From assembly GCF_004348735.1 (NCBI RefSeq), contig NZ_SMKT01000100.1, positions 1-34,540 of the forward strand: a DNA stretch of 34,540 nucleotides. The letters are read 5' to 3'. Each line of letters starts with the position of its first letter. Positions within the stretch are counted from its first letter, which is position 1. Origin of the DNA: Actinomadura sp. KC06 (GTDB lineage Bacteria > Actinomycetota > Actinomycetes > Streptosporangiales > Streptosporangiaceae). Made by a program: the position numbers and the translations under genes. Of this stretch, positions 7,787-15,776 are shown one piece after another. The notes beneath the pieces are model-generated. The model did not search any database. It had not been told where the DNA came from and saw only the letters and a program-made list of their open reading frames with translations.

Positions 7787-9183
7787 CACTCGCCGAACGG
7801 GTCGCGGAGTTCACCGCGGGCCTCGACCTGTCCGCCGTCCCGGCCGACGTCGTGGAGAAGGCGAAGGTCACGCTGCTGCACGACCTCGGCGTCGGCCTCG
7901 CCGGGCACCGTCTGGCCAGGACGGGCTTCGCGTTCGCCAAGGAGCACGGCGCCTGCGACGCGTCGCGCGGGGCACGGCTCCCGGTCGACGGGACGCCCGT
8001 GACCGTCGAGTCGTGCGCGCTCGCGACCGGGGCGCTCATCCACGCGCGGACGCAGGACGACACCCAGGTCTCGGTGTCCGTCCACCTGGGATCGACGACG
8101 CTGCCCGCCCTGCTCGCCCTCGCCGACCGCGCCGACCTGCACGGATGCGACCTGCTCACCGCGATGATCGCCGGGTACGAGGCCGCGTCCGCCATCGCGG
8201 AGGGGCGGGCCGGGCCGTCCACCGCCCGCGGGTTCCGTGCGACGAGCATCTATGGGCCCCTTGCGGCGGCGGCCGCGTCCGCCCGGCTGCTGGGGCTCGA
8301 CACCGGGCAGACGGTGTCCGCGCTGGGCCTCGCTGCGGCGTTCGGCGGCGGGACGAACCAGACGTGGCTCGCCGGCACCCAGGAGTGGCGCTACCAGGTC
8401 GGGGCCGCGAGCCGCAACGGCATGGTCGCGGCGCTGCTCGCCGCGCGTGGCGTCACCGGCGCGCCGGACGCGCTCGACGGAAACGCCGGGCATCTGCGGG
8501 CCTTCTCCGGAATCGAGGACGCACCGGAGACGGAGCGGCTCGGCCTGCGTCCCGGCCTGCGGCTCGGCGACGACTGGCGGATCCGCCGCGTCACCTACAA
8601 GCCGTACCCGATCTGCGCGATCAACCAGGTCCCGGTCACCGTGCTGACCGGGCTGGCGCGCCGCCACGGCATCAAGGCGGACGACGTCGCGTCCGTCACC
8701 GCCGAACTGTCGCCGGACGACGCCGCCTACCCCGGCATCGACGCCCAGGGCCCGTTCCGCGACGTGGGCGGCACCCTGATGAGCCTGCCGTACTGTCTGG
8801 CCGTGGCCCTCCGCGGAGGCGGCATCGAGCTGGACGACCTGAACCGCTTCGACGACCCCGCCCTGATGGACCTGACCCGCCGGATCACGGTGGCCGCCGC
8901 GGGCGACGTCCCGCAGGGCGGCTGCCGGATCACCGTCGCCACCCGCGACGGCGGGACGCGCACCGGCGAGTTCGCCCCCGACGAGACCACGTTCAACTGG
9001 GACCGGGACGAGACCGCCGCCCGGCTGCGCGCCATGGCCGCCGAGACGCCGCTGTCGCCCGCGCGGCTGGACGGGTTCATCGCGATCGTCCTCGACCTCG
9101 ACCGCCGTCCGGTCCGCGACCTGGTCGGCGCCACCATCGCCGGCCCCGCCGATCCGGCCGATCCCGCCGATCCAAAGGAGTGA
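7783..9183 (+). CDS. MmgE/PrpD family protein
   Basis: 466 residues from the ATG at 7783 (ATGA overlap with the lipoyl gene). An in-frame frame open from 7528 is an extension over the previous gene. The protein has the family's all-helical N-terminal domain (LHDLGVGLAG near 25-34, IHARTQDDTQVSVSVHLGST near 85-104, ATSIYGPLAAAAASARLLGL near 150-169) and the lid domain beginning near RRVTYKPYPICAINQ, whose KPYP stretch is conserved. Family members include 2-methylcitrate dehydratase, cis-aconitate decarboxylase and epimerases of dicarboxylates. No prpB or prpC lies nearby, so a methylcitrate role is not supported. In this operon it could dehydrate, decarboxylate or isomerise a pathway intermediate. 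The C-terminus has a short ADPADPADP repeat. Confidence 0.88.
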   Translation: MTLAERVAEFTAGLDLSAVPADVVEKAKVTLLHDLGVGLAGHRLARTGFAFAKEHGACDASRGARLPVDGTPVTVESCALATGALIHARTQDDTQVSVSVHLGSTTLPALLALADRADLHGCDLLTAMIAGYEAASAIAEGRAGPSTARGFRATSIYGPLAAAAASARLLGLDTGQTVSALGLAAAFGGGTNQTWLAGTQEWRYQVGAASRNGMVAALLAARGVTGAPDALDGNAGHLRAFSGIEDAPETERLGLRPGLRLGDDWRIRRVTYKPYPICAINQVPVTVLTGLARRHGIKADDVASVTAELSPDDAAYPGIDAQGPFRDVGGTLMSLPYCLAVALRGGGIELDDLNRFDDPALMDLTRRITVAAAGDVPQGGCRITVATRDGGTRTGEFAPDETTFNWDRDETAARLRAMAAETPLSPARLDGFIAIVLDLDRRPVRDLVGATIAGPADPADPADPKE

Positions 9184-9190
9184 TCAACAT

Positions 9191-10225
9191 ATGCGAGCCA
9201 CCCTCATCTACGGCCGGGGCGACGTCCGCGTGGAGGACGTGCCCGACCCCGTCGTGGCGGCGCCGACGGACGCCATCGTCCGGGTGACCCGTGCCTGCAT
9301 CTGCGGCAGCGATCTGCACCGGTACCGCGGCATGGACCCCGTGGCCGAGGGACTCCGCATCGGCCACGAGTTCATGGGCGTCGTCGAGGACACCGGCGCC
9401 GAGGTCCGCTCGGTGAAGCGCGGCGACGTCGTGCTCGTCCCCTTCCTCTGGACCGACAACACCTGCGATTTCTGCGGGGATGGCCTGCACGGCTCCTGCC
9501 GCAACGGCGGGCGCTGGGCGATGAACGGCCTGGACGGCGGGCAGGGCGAGGCGGCCCGCGTCCCGCAGGCGGACGGCACGCTGATCAAGCTGCCGGTCGG
9601 CGCCGACGACGCGGTGATCCCCTCGGTGATGGCGCTGTCGGACGTCCTTCCCACCGGGCATCACGCGGCCGTCACCGCCGCAGTCGGGAAGGGGTCGACC
9701 GTGGCCGTCATCGGGGACGGCGCGGTCGGGCTGAGCGCGGTGCTGTCGGCGGCGCGGCTGGGCGCCGAGCGGATCGTCCTGCTCGGCCGCCACCGCGCCC
9801 GCACCGACCTCGGCCGCCGGTTCGGCGCGACCGACGTGGTGCCGGAGCGGGGCGCGGAGGCCGTCGCCGCCGTCCGGGACCTGACCGGCGGCGACGGCGC
9901 TCCGCACGTGCTGGAATGCGTCGGCAACGCGGCCGCGTTCGAGACGGCGCTGGGCGCCGTCCGCGACGGCGGCACGATCAGCCGGGTGGGCGTCCCGCAG
10001 TACGCCGAGGCGCGGCTCGACTTCGACGTGTTCATGCGCAACATCACCATCACCGGCGGCGTCGCCCCGGCGCGCCGGTACATCCCGGAACTGCTGGCCG
10101 AGGTGCTCGACGGGACGATCGCGCCGGGCGCGATGTTCGACCTGTCGGTGAGCCTGGACGACGTCCCGGCCGGGTTCCGGGCGATGAACGACCGCGAGGC
10201 CCTGAAGGTCCTCGTCCGCCCCTGA
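9191..10225 (+). CDS. Zinc-dependent alcohol dehydrogenase (MDR family)
   Basis: 344 residues. ATG start with AAAGGAG 10 nt upstream, 7 bp after the MmgE/PrpD stop, so it is the last gene of the operon. The catalytic zinc site is Cys38 in ACICGSD with His59-Glu60 in IGHEFMG. The structural-zinc loop is TDNTCDFCGDGLHGSC: Cys92, Cys95 and Cys103 are present, but Asp89 occupies the first Cys position, a variant seen in some actinobacterial members. The Rossmann motif VAVIGDGAVGLSAV (about 171-184) binds NAD(P). The reaction is reversible oxidation of a secondary or primary alcohol. In context it may oxidise the hydroxyl group made by the hot-dog hydratases. It converges on the M20 gene with a 3-bp gap. 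Confidence 0.92.
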   Translation: MRATLIYGRGDVRVEDVPDPVVAAPTDAIVRVTRACICGSDLHRYRGMDPVAEGLRIGHEFMGVVEDTGAEVRSVKRGDVVLVPFLWTDNTCDFCGDGLHGSCRNGGRWAMNGLDGGQGEAARVPQADGTLIKLPVGADDAVIPSVMALSDVLPTGHHAAVTAAVGKGSTVAVIGDGAVGLSAVLSAARLGAERIVLLGRHRARTDLGRRFGATDVVPERGAEAVAAVRDLTGGDGAPHVLECVGNAAAFETALGAVRDGGTISRVGVPQYAEARLDFDVFMRNITITGGVAPARRYIPELLAEVLDGTIAPGAMFDLSVSLDDVPAGFRAMNDREALKVLVRP

Positions 10226-10228
10226 CCG

Positions 10229-11554
10229 CTAGGCGGCGGCCGCGGCGCGGTCGCTGAGCAGCCTGGCGATGGCCCGGATGCCGACGCCGATCGCTCGCTC
10301 GTCCGGGGTGAAGGCGGTCGAGTGCGGCATCGACTCCCAGACGCCGCCGCCCTCGGGACGGACGCCCAGGAAGAACATCGCCCCGGGCACCCGGCGCAAG
10401 AACAGGCTGAAGTCCTCGCCGTTGAACGGGAAGGCGGCGTGCATCGTCAGCGCGCCGCGCGGGCCGAGGGCGTGCCGGAACCGTCCGGCCGCGAACTCGC
10501 TCAGCCGTGGATTGTTGATCATCGCCGGGAACGGCTCCGGAGGGAAGGTCGGTTCGCCCGCGCCCTCCGCGGCGGCCAGCCCGCGGATCTCGGCGCGCAA
10601 CCGTGTCCAGCGTTCCTCCGGCCAGCAGCGATACGCGCCCTGAACCCTGAACCCGCCGCCCTCGCCGGGCGCCACGCCCGCGTGCATGAGCACGAATCCG
10701 GCCAGCGGGCCGTCCGGGCGTTGCAGGTCGCGGACGAGCTTCTCCGCGTCCTCGGTCGTCTCCGCGGGCTGCACGGTGCCCAGTGCGGAGATCCGCTGTG
10801 CCAGCCGCGCGGCGCGGGCCTCGGCGTCCGGGCCGGCCAGCTCGATGATGTATTTGTCCAGCCCCGGGAGGCCGACCCCGGGCGCCACCGCCAGCGAGCC
10901 GGACGCGAACGGGCCGCAGTGGACGGCGTAGATCTCGTCCGCGCGGTGCTCGCCGTCCAGGACGCCGTCGTCGAGCATCGCCCGTGCGCCCCGCAGCGTC
11001 TCCTCGGCGGGCTGGAACACGAACAGCACGTTGCCGCGCAACCGTCCGCGCAGCCGGGCCAGGACCTCGGCCACGCCGACACCGACGGCGGTGTGGAGGT
11101 CGTGCCCGCAGACATGCGCCGGCACCCGGCGGGCGGTCCCGGGCTCGAACTGCTCGTCTGGCGGGACGGCGTCCATGTCGGCGCGGTAGGCGATCGTCCG
11201 GCCGGGACGGGCGCCCTTCAGCAGCGCGACGACGCCGTGCCCGCCGACCCCGGTGACCGGCCGCAGCCCCGTGCGGCCGAGCCGCTCGGCGACCAGCGCG
11301 GCCGTCCGGCGCTCTTGCCCGGCGAGTTCGGGGTGGCGGTGGATCGCGCGGCGGAGCCGCACCGCGCCGGGCGCCAGGCGGGCGGCAGCCCGGTCGATGT
11401 CGCGCTGATCGATCCCGCCCGCGGACGGCCCGCCCGCGGCCTGGGCCGTGCCGGTGAGCGCGGCGGAACCGAGGAGCGCGCCGGCGCCGGTCACGGCCGT
11501 ACCTCCCAATACCGTGCGGCGGCCGATCGAACGGGACGGCTCTGAATCGTGCAT
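10229..11554 (-). CDS. Tat-exported M20 family amidohydrolase
   Basis: 441 residues. The N-terminus SRSIGRRTVLGGTAVTGAG with twin Arg at 12-13, a hydrophobic run and cleavage near AQA-A (39/40) is a Tat signal peptide. Metal ligands of the M20 amidohydrolase/aminoacylase group are present: VCGHDLHT (148-155), PAEE (182-185), AVHCGP and the terminal MPHST. These enzymes hydrolyse N-acyl or amide bonds of amino acid derivatives with one or two zinc ions. The usual lid-domain signature (GGHGAxPH type) is not visible. The expected place instead reads LDKYIIELAGPDAEARAARL, so the dimerisation lid is divergent. The gene ends 3 bp from the convergent alcohol dehydrogenase. A promoter candidate lies just upstream. 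Confidence 0.9.
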   Translation of the reverse strand: MHDSEPSRSIGRRTVLGGTAVTGAGALLGSAALTGTAQAAGGPSAGGIDQRDIDRAAARLAPGAVRLRRAIHRHPELAGQERRTAALVAERLGRTGLRPVTGVGGHGVVALLKGARPGRTIAYRADMDAVPPDEQFEPGTARRVPAHVCGHDLHTAVGVGVAEVLARLRGRLRGNVLFVFQPAEETLRGARAMLDDGVLDGEHRADEIYAVHCGPFASGSLAVAPGVGLPGLDKYIIELAGPDAEARAARLAQRISALGTVQPAETTEDAEKLVRDLQRPDGPLAGFVLMHAGVAPGEGGGFRVQGAYRCWPEERWTRLRAEIRGLAAAEGAGEPTFPPEPFPAMINNPRLSEFAAGRFRHALGPRGALTMHAAFPFNGEDFSLFLRRVPGAMFFLGVRPEGGGVWESMPHSTAFTPDERAIGVGIRAIARLLSDRAAAAA

Positions 11555-11574
11555 GATTGCCTCACCTTGGTGGA

Positions 11575-11603
11575 AACGTAAACACGAACGCGCCGCCCAT
11601 CAA
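11575..11603 (-). promoter_or_regulatory. Promoter candidate for the M20 gene
   Basis: On the minus strand TTGATG (11603-11598) is followed after exactly 17 nt by TACGTT (11580-11575), a -10 of the TAnnnT form. The start of transcription would fall near 11568, right before the AAGGTGAG ribosome-binding site, leaving a very short leader to the ATG at 11554. The surrounding 11561-11719 stretch holds no gene. Confidence 0.45.
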
Positions 11604-11719
11604 GGAAAAGCGTATTGCCCACGAGATCATCCCGAAGAAGGAAAATCTCGAAACTGAACGTCGTTATGACTTGAGCCGGTCTCCTTCTCAAGGCGGAGGT
11701 GACGCGTCCGCTGGGCCGG

Positions 11720-12133
11720 TCAGCTCGTGAGGAGTGTGCCGATCAGGCCCGCGACGGCGATTCCGACCAGGACGAGAGAAGCGCCGAAGAAGAACCTTTC
11801 CATCTCGCCGGTGTCGCGGCCCGCGACGTGGATCCTGGCCGGCTCGGACGGGTCGTACAGCACGGTCACCGTCGTCCCGACCTCGGGCGCGAGCGACTTG
11901 GTGAAGTTGCCGGACGCGCCCCGCACGGGCCGCCGGTCCGCGTCCGCGAACTCCACGATGGGCGCGTACCGGGTGAGCGCTGGGCCGGTGCCGCGCTCAT
12001 GCTTGCGGTGCCCCACCACTTGCCCCTTCGCACTCGGCAGGCCGCGCAGTTTCGTGCGCGTCGCGCGCAGCCTGCCGTATGCGAAGGCGGCGATTCCCAA
12101 CGTGATGATGAGCCCGAGCACCGCCGGCGCCAT
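11720..12133 (-). CDS. DUF3592-type membrane protein
   Basis: 137 residues with two hydrophobic ends: LGLIITLGIAAFAYGRL at 6-22 and FFFGASLVLVGIAVAGLIG near the C-terminus. The soluble middle contains a small beta-rich domain with GQVVGHRKHE, YAPIVEFADADRRPV and GTTVTVLYDPSEPARIHV. That middle pattern (x-V-x-Y-D-P-x-x-P) is typical of DUF3592 proteins, whose role is unknown. GGAGGG precedes the ATG. It lies 12 bp downstream of the carboxylesterase gene on the same strand and may be cotranscribed with it. Confidence 0.8.
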   Translation of the reverse strand: MAPAVLGLIITLGIAAFAYGRLRATRTKLRGLPSAKGQVVGHRKHERGTGPALTRYAPIVEFADADRRPVRGASGNFTKSLAPEVGTTVTVLYDPSEPARIHVAGRDTGEMERFFFGASLVLVGIAVAGLIGTLLTS

Positions 12134-12145
12134 GCATCCCTCCGA

Positions 12146-13747
12146 TCAGGTGATGGCGCGCCAGAATCGGCAATTGTGTTCGGCGGCCAGGTCGATTGAG
12201 CGGGTTCGTTCGGCAGTGAATTGCAGGGTGCTGCCGTCCTTGTACGATGCCCAGCCGGCGCCCGGAGTTCCCGTCTTCGCGAACCGAGTCCAGTGGCCGA
12301 TCAGCTTCGCCGAAAGCTCTTTCTGCGGGCCGGCGGCCGGCGGCGGCTGGAACGGGGTGGTGAGGAAGTACGGCACGTCCACGCCGTGGGCGGCGCCGTA
12401 GGGGAAGTCGCTGGGACGGCCGTCAGGCTCAGCGAATTCGTACAGGTACACGGGCGCTCGCCTGACCAGTGCGTCCGCGGCGGGCAGTTGAGCGCAGGCG
12501 CCGAGCATCCCGCCGTAGTCGGTGAGCAACGTCGCCAGGGCAAGACTCGGGGACGGGTAATCGTCGTGCGGGTACTGGCCGAGAATCGCCTTGGCCTTCG
12601 CGGGGCCGAACATGTCCCGCAGGATCCGCGGATAGGCGTCGGCGGTGACGGGATTTCCAAGGCGGTCGTACGCGGCGGCGACGGCGGGCCGCATCTCGTC
12701 CTTGGTGCCGCCATGGAGCAGCGGGACGCGGGTCGCGACGCCGAGGCGCATCGCGTCCGGCGGCTGGAGCGGAAGCGCGGGCGTGCCCGCGACGGGCAGC
12801 CACGGCATTTCGGCGACCCGGCGGTGGACGGTGAACACCTTCTCCTGGCCGATCCCGGTGAGCCGCTCGTAGGGAAGGCGTCGCAGGCACTGCGCCGTAC
12901 CTGCCCCGACACCGCAGCCCAGGTCACGCGCGGTGGACACGGCACGCCGCCGCGCCTCCGGACGGGACAGCACGTCGTTGCCGCACGGGCCGCTCTGGGC
13001 GATGGCCTTGTGGAAGAGGCCGCGCGCGCCGGGCGCGGCCAGCTGCGCGCACACGCTGTGCGCCCCGGCCGACTGGCCCCAGAGCGTCACGTTTCCGGCG
13101 TCGCCGCCGAACGCGGCGATGTTGCGCCGCACCCAGCGCAGCGCGGCCTGCTGGTCGGCGAATCCGAAGTTCCCGGCCTGGGGGTCTTTCAGGGACGGGT
13201 GATCGAGGAAGCCGAGCGCGCCGAGCCGGTAGTTCACCGTCACGGACACGACCTGCCCCTGCACGGTGACCCGGGACGGGTTGTAGGTGGCGCCGGCGCC
13301 GTTGACGAACCCGCCGCCGTGCAGGAAGACCATCACCGGGAGCCGTCCGGCCGCCCCTGCACCGAGGGGAGTCTGCACGTTGAGGGACAGGCAGTCTTCG
13401 CTGCCGATGACCTGGCGCTCCCCTGCGTCCCCTCCCCCGAGCTGCGCGCAGACGGGACCGGGACGGGTGGCGTCGCGGATCCCCTCCCAGGGCTCGGCCG
13501 GACGCGGCGCCCGCCAGCGCAGATCGTCCACGGGCGGGGCGGCGTACGGGATGCCGAGGAAACTGCGGTGATCGGCGGCCACGGTGCCGCGCACGGCCCC
13601 GTCCGCGGTCCGTACGACAGCGCCGTCCACCTTCGCGTCGGCGACGGCGAAGACGGCACCGGACGCCGCGGCGGCGACAAGGCCGGCGGCGACCACGAGC
13701 AGCCGCCGCATCGGCCCCGAATTCTGAAGTCTGGTTCTCGGTTTCAT
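12146..13747 (-). CDS. Secreted type-B carboxylesterase
   Basis: 533 residues. ATG with AAGG 5 nt upstream. A later Met13 lacks a ribosome-binding site. The N-terminal MRRLLVVAAGLVAAAASGAV segment is a signal peptide with probable cleavage after AVADA (about 38). The alpha/beta hydrolase core shows LGIPYAAPPVDDLRWRAP (64-81), EDCLSLNVQTP (117-127), the oxyanion FLHGGGFVNGAG (141-152), the nucleophile Ser226 in GQSAGAH, a Glu in GTKDEMR, and His in YGAAHGVDVPYFL as triad partners. Bacterial members hydrolyse esters such as p-nitrobenzyl or lipid esters outside the cell. The substrate is unknown. The divergent histidine-kinase gene begins 136 bp upstream. Confidence 0.92.
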   Translation of the reverse strand: MKPRTRLQNSGPMRRLLVVAAGLVAAAASGAVFAVADAKVDGAVVRTADGAVRGTVAADHRSFLGIPYAAPPVDDLRWRAPRPAEPWEGIRDATRPGPVCAQLGGGDAGERQVIGSEDCLSLNVQTPLGAGAAGRLPVMVFLHGGGFVNGAGATYNPSRVTVQGQVVSVTVNYRLGALGFLDHPSLKDPQAGNFGFADQQAALRWVRRNIAAFGGDAGNVTLWGQSAGAHSVCAQLAAPGARGLFHKAIAQSGPCGNDVLSRPEARRRAVSTARDLGCGVGAGTAQCLRRLPYERLTGIGQEKVFTVHRRVAEMPWLPVAGTPALPLQPPDAMRLGVATRVPLLHGGTKDEMRPAVAAAYDRLGNPVTADAYPRILRDMFGPAKAKAILGQYPHDDYPSPSLALATLLTDYGGMLGACAQLPAADALVRRAPVYLYEFAEPDGRPSDFPYGAAHGVDVPYFLTTPFQPPPAAGPQKELSAKLIGHWTRFAKTGTPGAGWASYKDGSTLQFTAERTRSIDLAAEHNCRFWRAIT

Positions 13748-13807
13748 CGCCTTCGAGCATGCCGGGCCCCGCGTTCCGGACGCGTCCGCGCCGCCGCGCC
13801 ATCGCGT

Positions 13808-13825
13808 GTACGCGGAATCGCGTCC
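13808..13825. promoter_or_regulatory. Imperfect inverted repeat upstream of the sensor kinase
   Basis: GTACGCGGAATCGCGTCC resembles the perfect inverted repeat at 15778-15795 in front of the exporter gene: 13 of 18 positions agree, including GTACGCGG and GCGT. It ends 58 nt before the kinase start codon, against 59 nt for the exporter copy. It may be a site for the response regulator encoded at 15071. Confidence 0.45.
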
Positions 13826-13870
13826 ACGGCATACGCCGAGACGGTGACGCGCCCGTCCGATTCCGCCCGG

Positions 13871-13876
13871 TATCCT
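13871..13876 (+). promoter_or_regulatory. -10 element, kinase mRNA probably leaderless
   Basis: TATCCT matches the TAnnnT -10 pattern and ends 7 nt before the GTG start codon at 13884, so transcription would begin at or next to the G of GTG. No ribosome-binding site is visible in CGCGACG between them. This is the arrangement of leaderless actinobacterial genes. No good -35 hexamer is seen. Confidence 0.45.
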
Positions 13877-13883
13877 CGCGACG

Positions 13884-15074
13884 GTGACCGGTGGGGAGCG
13901 CCGCTGGCCGGGCTGGGCGGCCGAGGGCTGGGTGTGCCTCCCGTTCCTCGCAGCCGTGCTGATCGCGACCGGCCCCGCCGCGGAATTCCAGCCGGGCTCG
14001 GCCCGCTCCCCCGACGCCGCCGGCTACGCGATGGTGACGGCGGCGGCGCTGGCGCTCGCGCTGCGGCGGCGTCCGGGCACCGCCCTGGCGGTCAACACGG
14101 CGTGCGTCTCCACCTACCTGGCGGCCGGCTACCCGTTCGGCCCGGTGATGCTGACAGTGCCGATGGCCGTCTACGGGGTCGCCGACCGGTTTCCGCTGCG
14201 GCGGGCCGCGCTGATGGCCGCCGCCGGTCTCGGGGTCCTGATCGTCAGCCTGTTCGCCAAGCGCGTCCGGGACGCGGCGAGCGCGCCCGAAGGGTCGGGC
14301 TACTACCCGATGTCCAGGGACGTGATCGTCTGGGCAGCGATCATCGCGGTCGCGCTGGCGATCGGCGCGCTGTCCCGCGCCCGGCGGCAGGCCGCCGCCG
14401 GGGTGCACGCCGAGCAGGCCCGCCGCGTCGCCTCGGAGGAGCGGCTGCGGATGGCACAGGACCTGCACGACTCGATCGGGCACGGGCTCGCGGCCATCGC
14501 GATGCAGGCGGGCGTCGCGCTGCACGTCCTCGACCATGATCTTGAGGAGGCCAGGCAGTCGATGCAGGCGGTGCGGGCCACCAGCCGCGAGGCGCTGGAG
14601 AACCTGCGGGCCCAGCTCGACGGGCTCCGCGACGACGGGACGGCCGCCGCCCGGGCCCCCGCCCCCGGCCTGGACGACCTCGACCGGCTGACCGAACGCG
14701 TCCGGGCGGGCGGGGTGACCGTCCACACCGACATCGCGCCGGACCTGACCGGCCTGCCCACCGCCGTCGACGCGGTCGCCTACCGCATCCTGCAGGAGTC
14801 GCTGACGAACGTCCTGCGGCACGCGGGCGCTGTCCCGGTGCGGATCCGGATCCGGCGGGACGGCGACGCGCTCCTGCTCGACATCACCAACACCCGCGCC
14901 GCCGGCCCGTCCGCCCAGCCCGGGAACGGCCTGGGCATCCGCGGCATCCGCGGCCAGGCCGAGACGCTCGGCGGCACCCTCACCGCGGGCCCCCGCCCGG
15001 ACGGCGGCTTCGGCGTCCGGGCCCGCCTCCCGCTGGACGGGGCCCGCCTCCCACTGGACGGGGACCGTCGATGA
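13884..15074 (+). CDS. NarL-type two-component sensor histidine kinase
   Basis: 396 residues. The N-terminal half has about four to five hydrophobic segments (roughly 15-32, 47-61, 68-82, 86-100, 108-124, 148-162) and no extracytoplasmic sensor domain. It resembles the DesK/LiaS-like kinases that sense within the membrane. HisKA_3 follows, with the phospho-acceptor His195 in AQDLHDSIGHGLA. The ATPase domain has ILQESLTNVLRHAG (N box) and GNGLGIRGIRGQAE (G box). The GTG start has no Shine-Dalgarno sequence but sits 7 nt after TATCCT. The last residues contain a duplicated ARLPLDG. Its stop overlaps the response-regulator start (ATGA), so the two form a pair. The signal is unknown. Confidence 0.92.
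   Translation: MTGGERRWPGWAAEGWVCLPFLAAVLIATGPAAEFQPGSARSPDAAGYAMVTAAALALALRRRPGTALAVNTACVSTYLAAGYPFGPVMLTVPMAVYGVADRFPLRRAALMAAAGLGVLIVSLFAKRVRDAASAPEGSGYYPMSRDVIVWAAIIAVALAIGALSRARRQAAAGVHAEQARRVASEERLRMAQDLHDSIGHGLAAIAMQAGVALHVLDHDLEEARQSMQAVRATSREALENLRAQLDGLRDDGTAAARAPAPGLDDLDRLTERVRAGGVTVHTDIAPDLTGLPTAVDAVAYRILQESLTNVLRHAGAVPVRIRIRRDGDALLLDITNTRAAGPSAQPGNGLGIRGIRGQAETLGGTLTAGPRPDGGFGVRARLPLDGARLPLDGDRR
15021..15062 (+). repeat. Tandem 21-bp in-frame repeat at the kinase C-terminus
   Basis: Units 15021-15041 and 15042-15062 differ at one base (G15032/A15053) and each encodes ARLPLDG. It looks like a recent slippage duplication that lengthens the kinase tail by seven residues without breaking the frame. 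Confidence 0.85.
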
Positions 15075-15751
15075 GCGGCACGATCCGCGTCGTCGTCATC
15101 GACGACCAGGCGCTGATCCGGGTCGGCGTGCGGACGCTGCTGCGCGGCGAGCCCGGCGCCGAGCTGGTCGGCGAGGCCGCCGACGGCCGCACCGGCCTGG
15201 AGGTCGTCCGCGCCCGCAGGCCGGACGTCGTGCTGATGGACATCCGGATGCCCGGCCTGGACGGCCTGGCCGCGCTGCGCGAGATCACCGCCGATCCCGC
15301 CCTCGCGGAGGTCAGGGTCGTCATGCTCACCACGTTCGGCCTGGACGAGTACGTGTTCGAGGCGCTGCGGCACGGCGCGAGCGGGTTCGTCCTCAAGGAC
15401 GCCGAGCCCGAGGAGCTGCTGCGCGCGATCCGGGTCGTCACCGAGGGCGGCTCGCTGCTGTCGCCGTCGATCACCCGCAGCGTCATCGCCCAGTTCGCCC
15501 GGCGAGGCCCCGGCATGGCGCCGCATCCCGGCATCAAGCACCTGACCGAACGGGAACGCGAGGTGGTCTCCTGGGTGACCACCGGGATGTCCAACGACGA
15601 GATCGCGGACCGGTTGACGATCAGCACCGAGACCGTCCGGACGCACATCGGCCGGGCCCTGGTGAAACTCGGCGCCCGCGACCGTGCCCAGCTGGTCGTG
15701 TTCGCGATGCTGTCCGGCCTCGTCCCGCCGGTCCGTCCGCCCGGCCTGTAG
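15071..15751 (+). CDS. NarL/FixJ-family response regulator
   Basis: 226 residues. Receiver domain with the acidic pair at D11-D12, phospho-acceptor Asp57 in VLMDIRMPG, the conserved Thr in VVMLTTFG and Lys in GFVLKDAEPEE. A LuxR-type helix-turn-helix follows: LTEREREVVSWVTTGMSNDE through STETVRTHIGRALVKLGARD. It is phosphorylated by the upstream kinase and binds DNA as a dimer. The immediate downstream genes encode an ABC-2 exporter, and a palindrome lies between. Control of that exporter and of its own operon is likely by analogy with DesKR/YvfTU-type modules. Confidence 0.94.
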   Translation: MSGTIRVVVIDDQALIRVGVRTLLRGEPGAELVGEAADGRTGLEVVRARRPDVVLMDIRMPGLDGLAALREITADPALAEVRVVMLTTFGLDEYVFEALRHGASGFVLKDAEPEELLRAIRVVTEGGSLLSPSITRSVIAQFARRGPGMAPHPGIKHLTEREREVVSWVTTGMSNDEIADRLTISTETVRTHIGRALVKLGARDRAQLVVFAMLSGLVPPVRPPGL

Positions 15752-15776
15752 ATCGTGGCCGCTCCGCGTGGACGGA

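Noticed and set aside
12221..14539. A 772-codon plus-strand frame opposite the carboxylesterase and into the kinase
   Set aside because: It has shadow composition only and crosses both a divergent promoter region and two genes with intact motifs in other frames.
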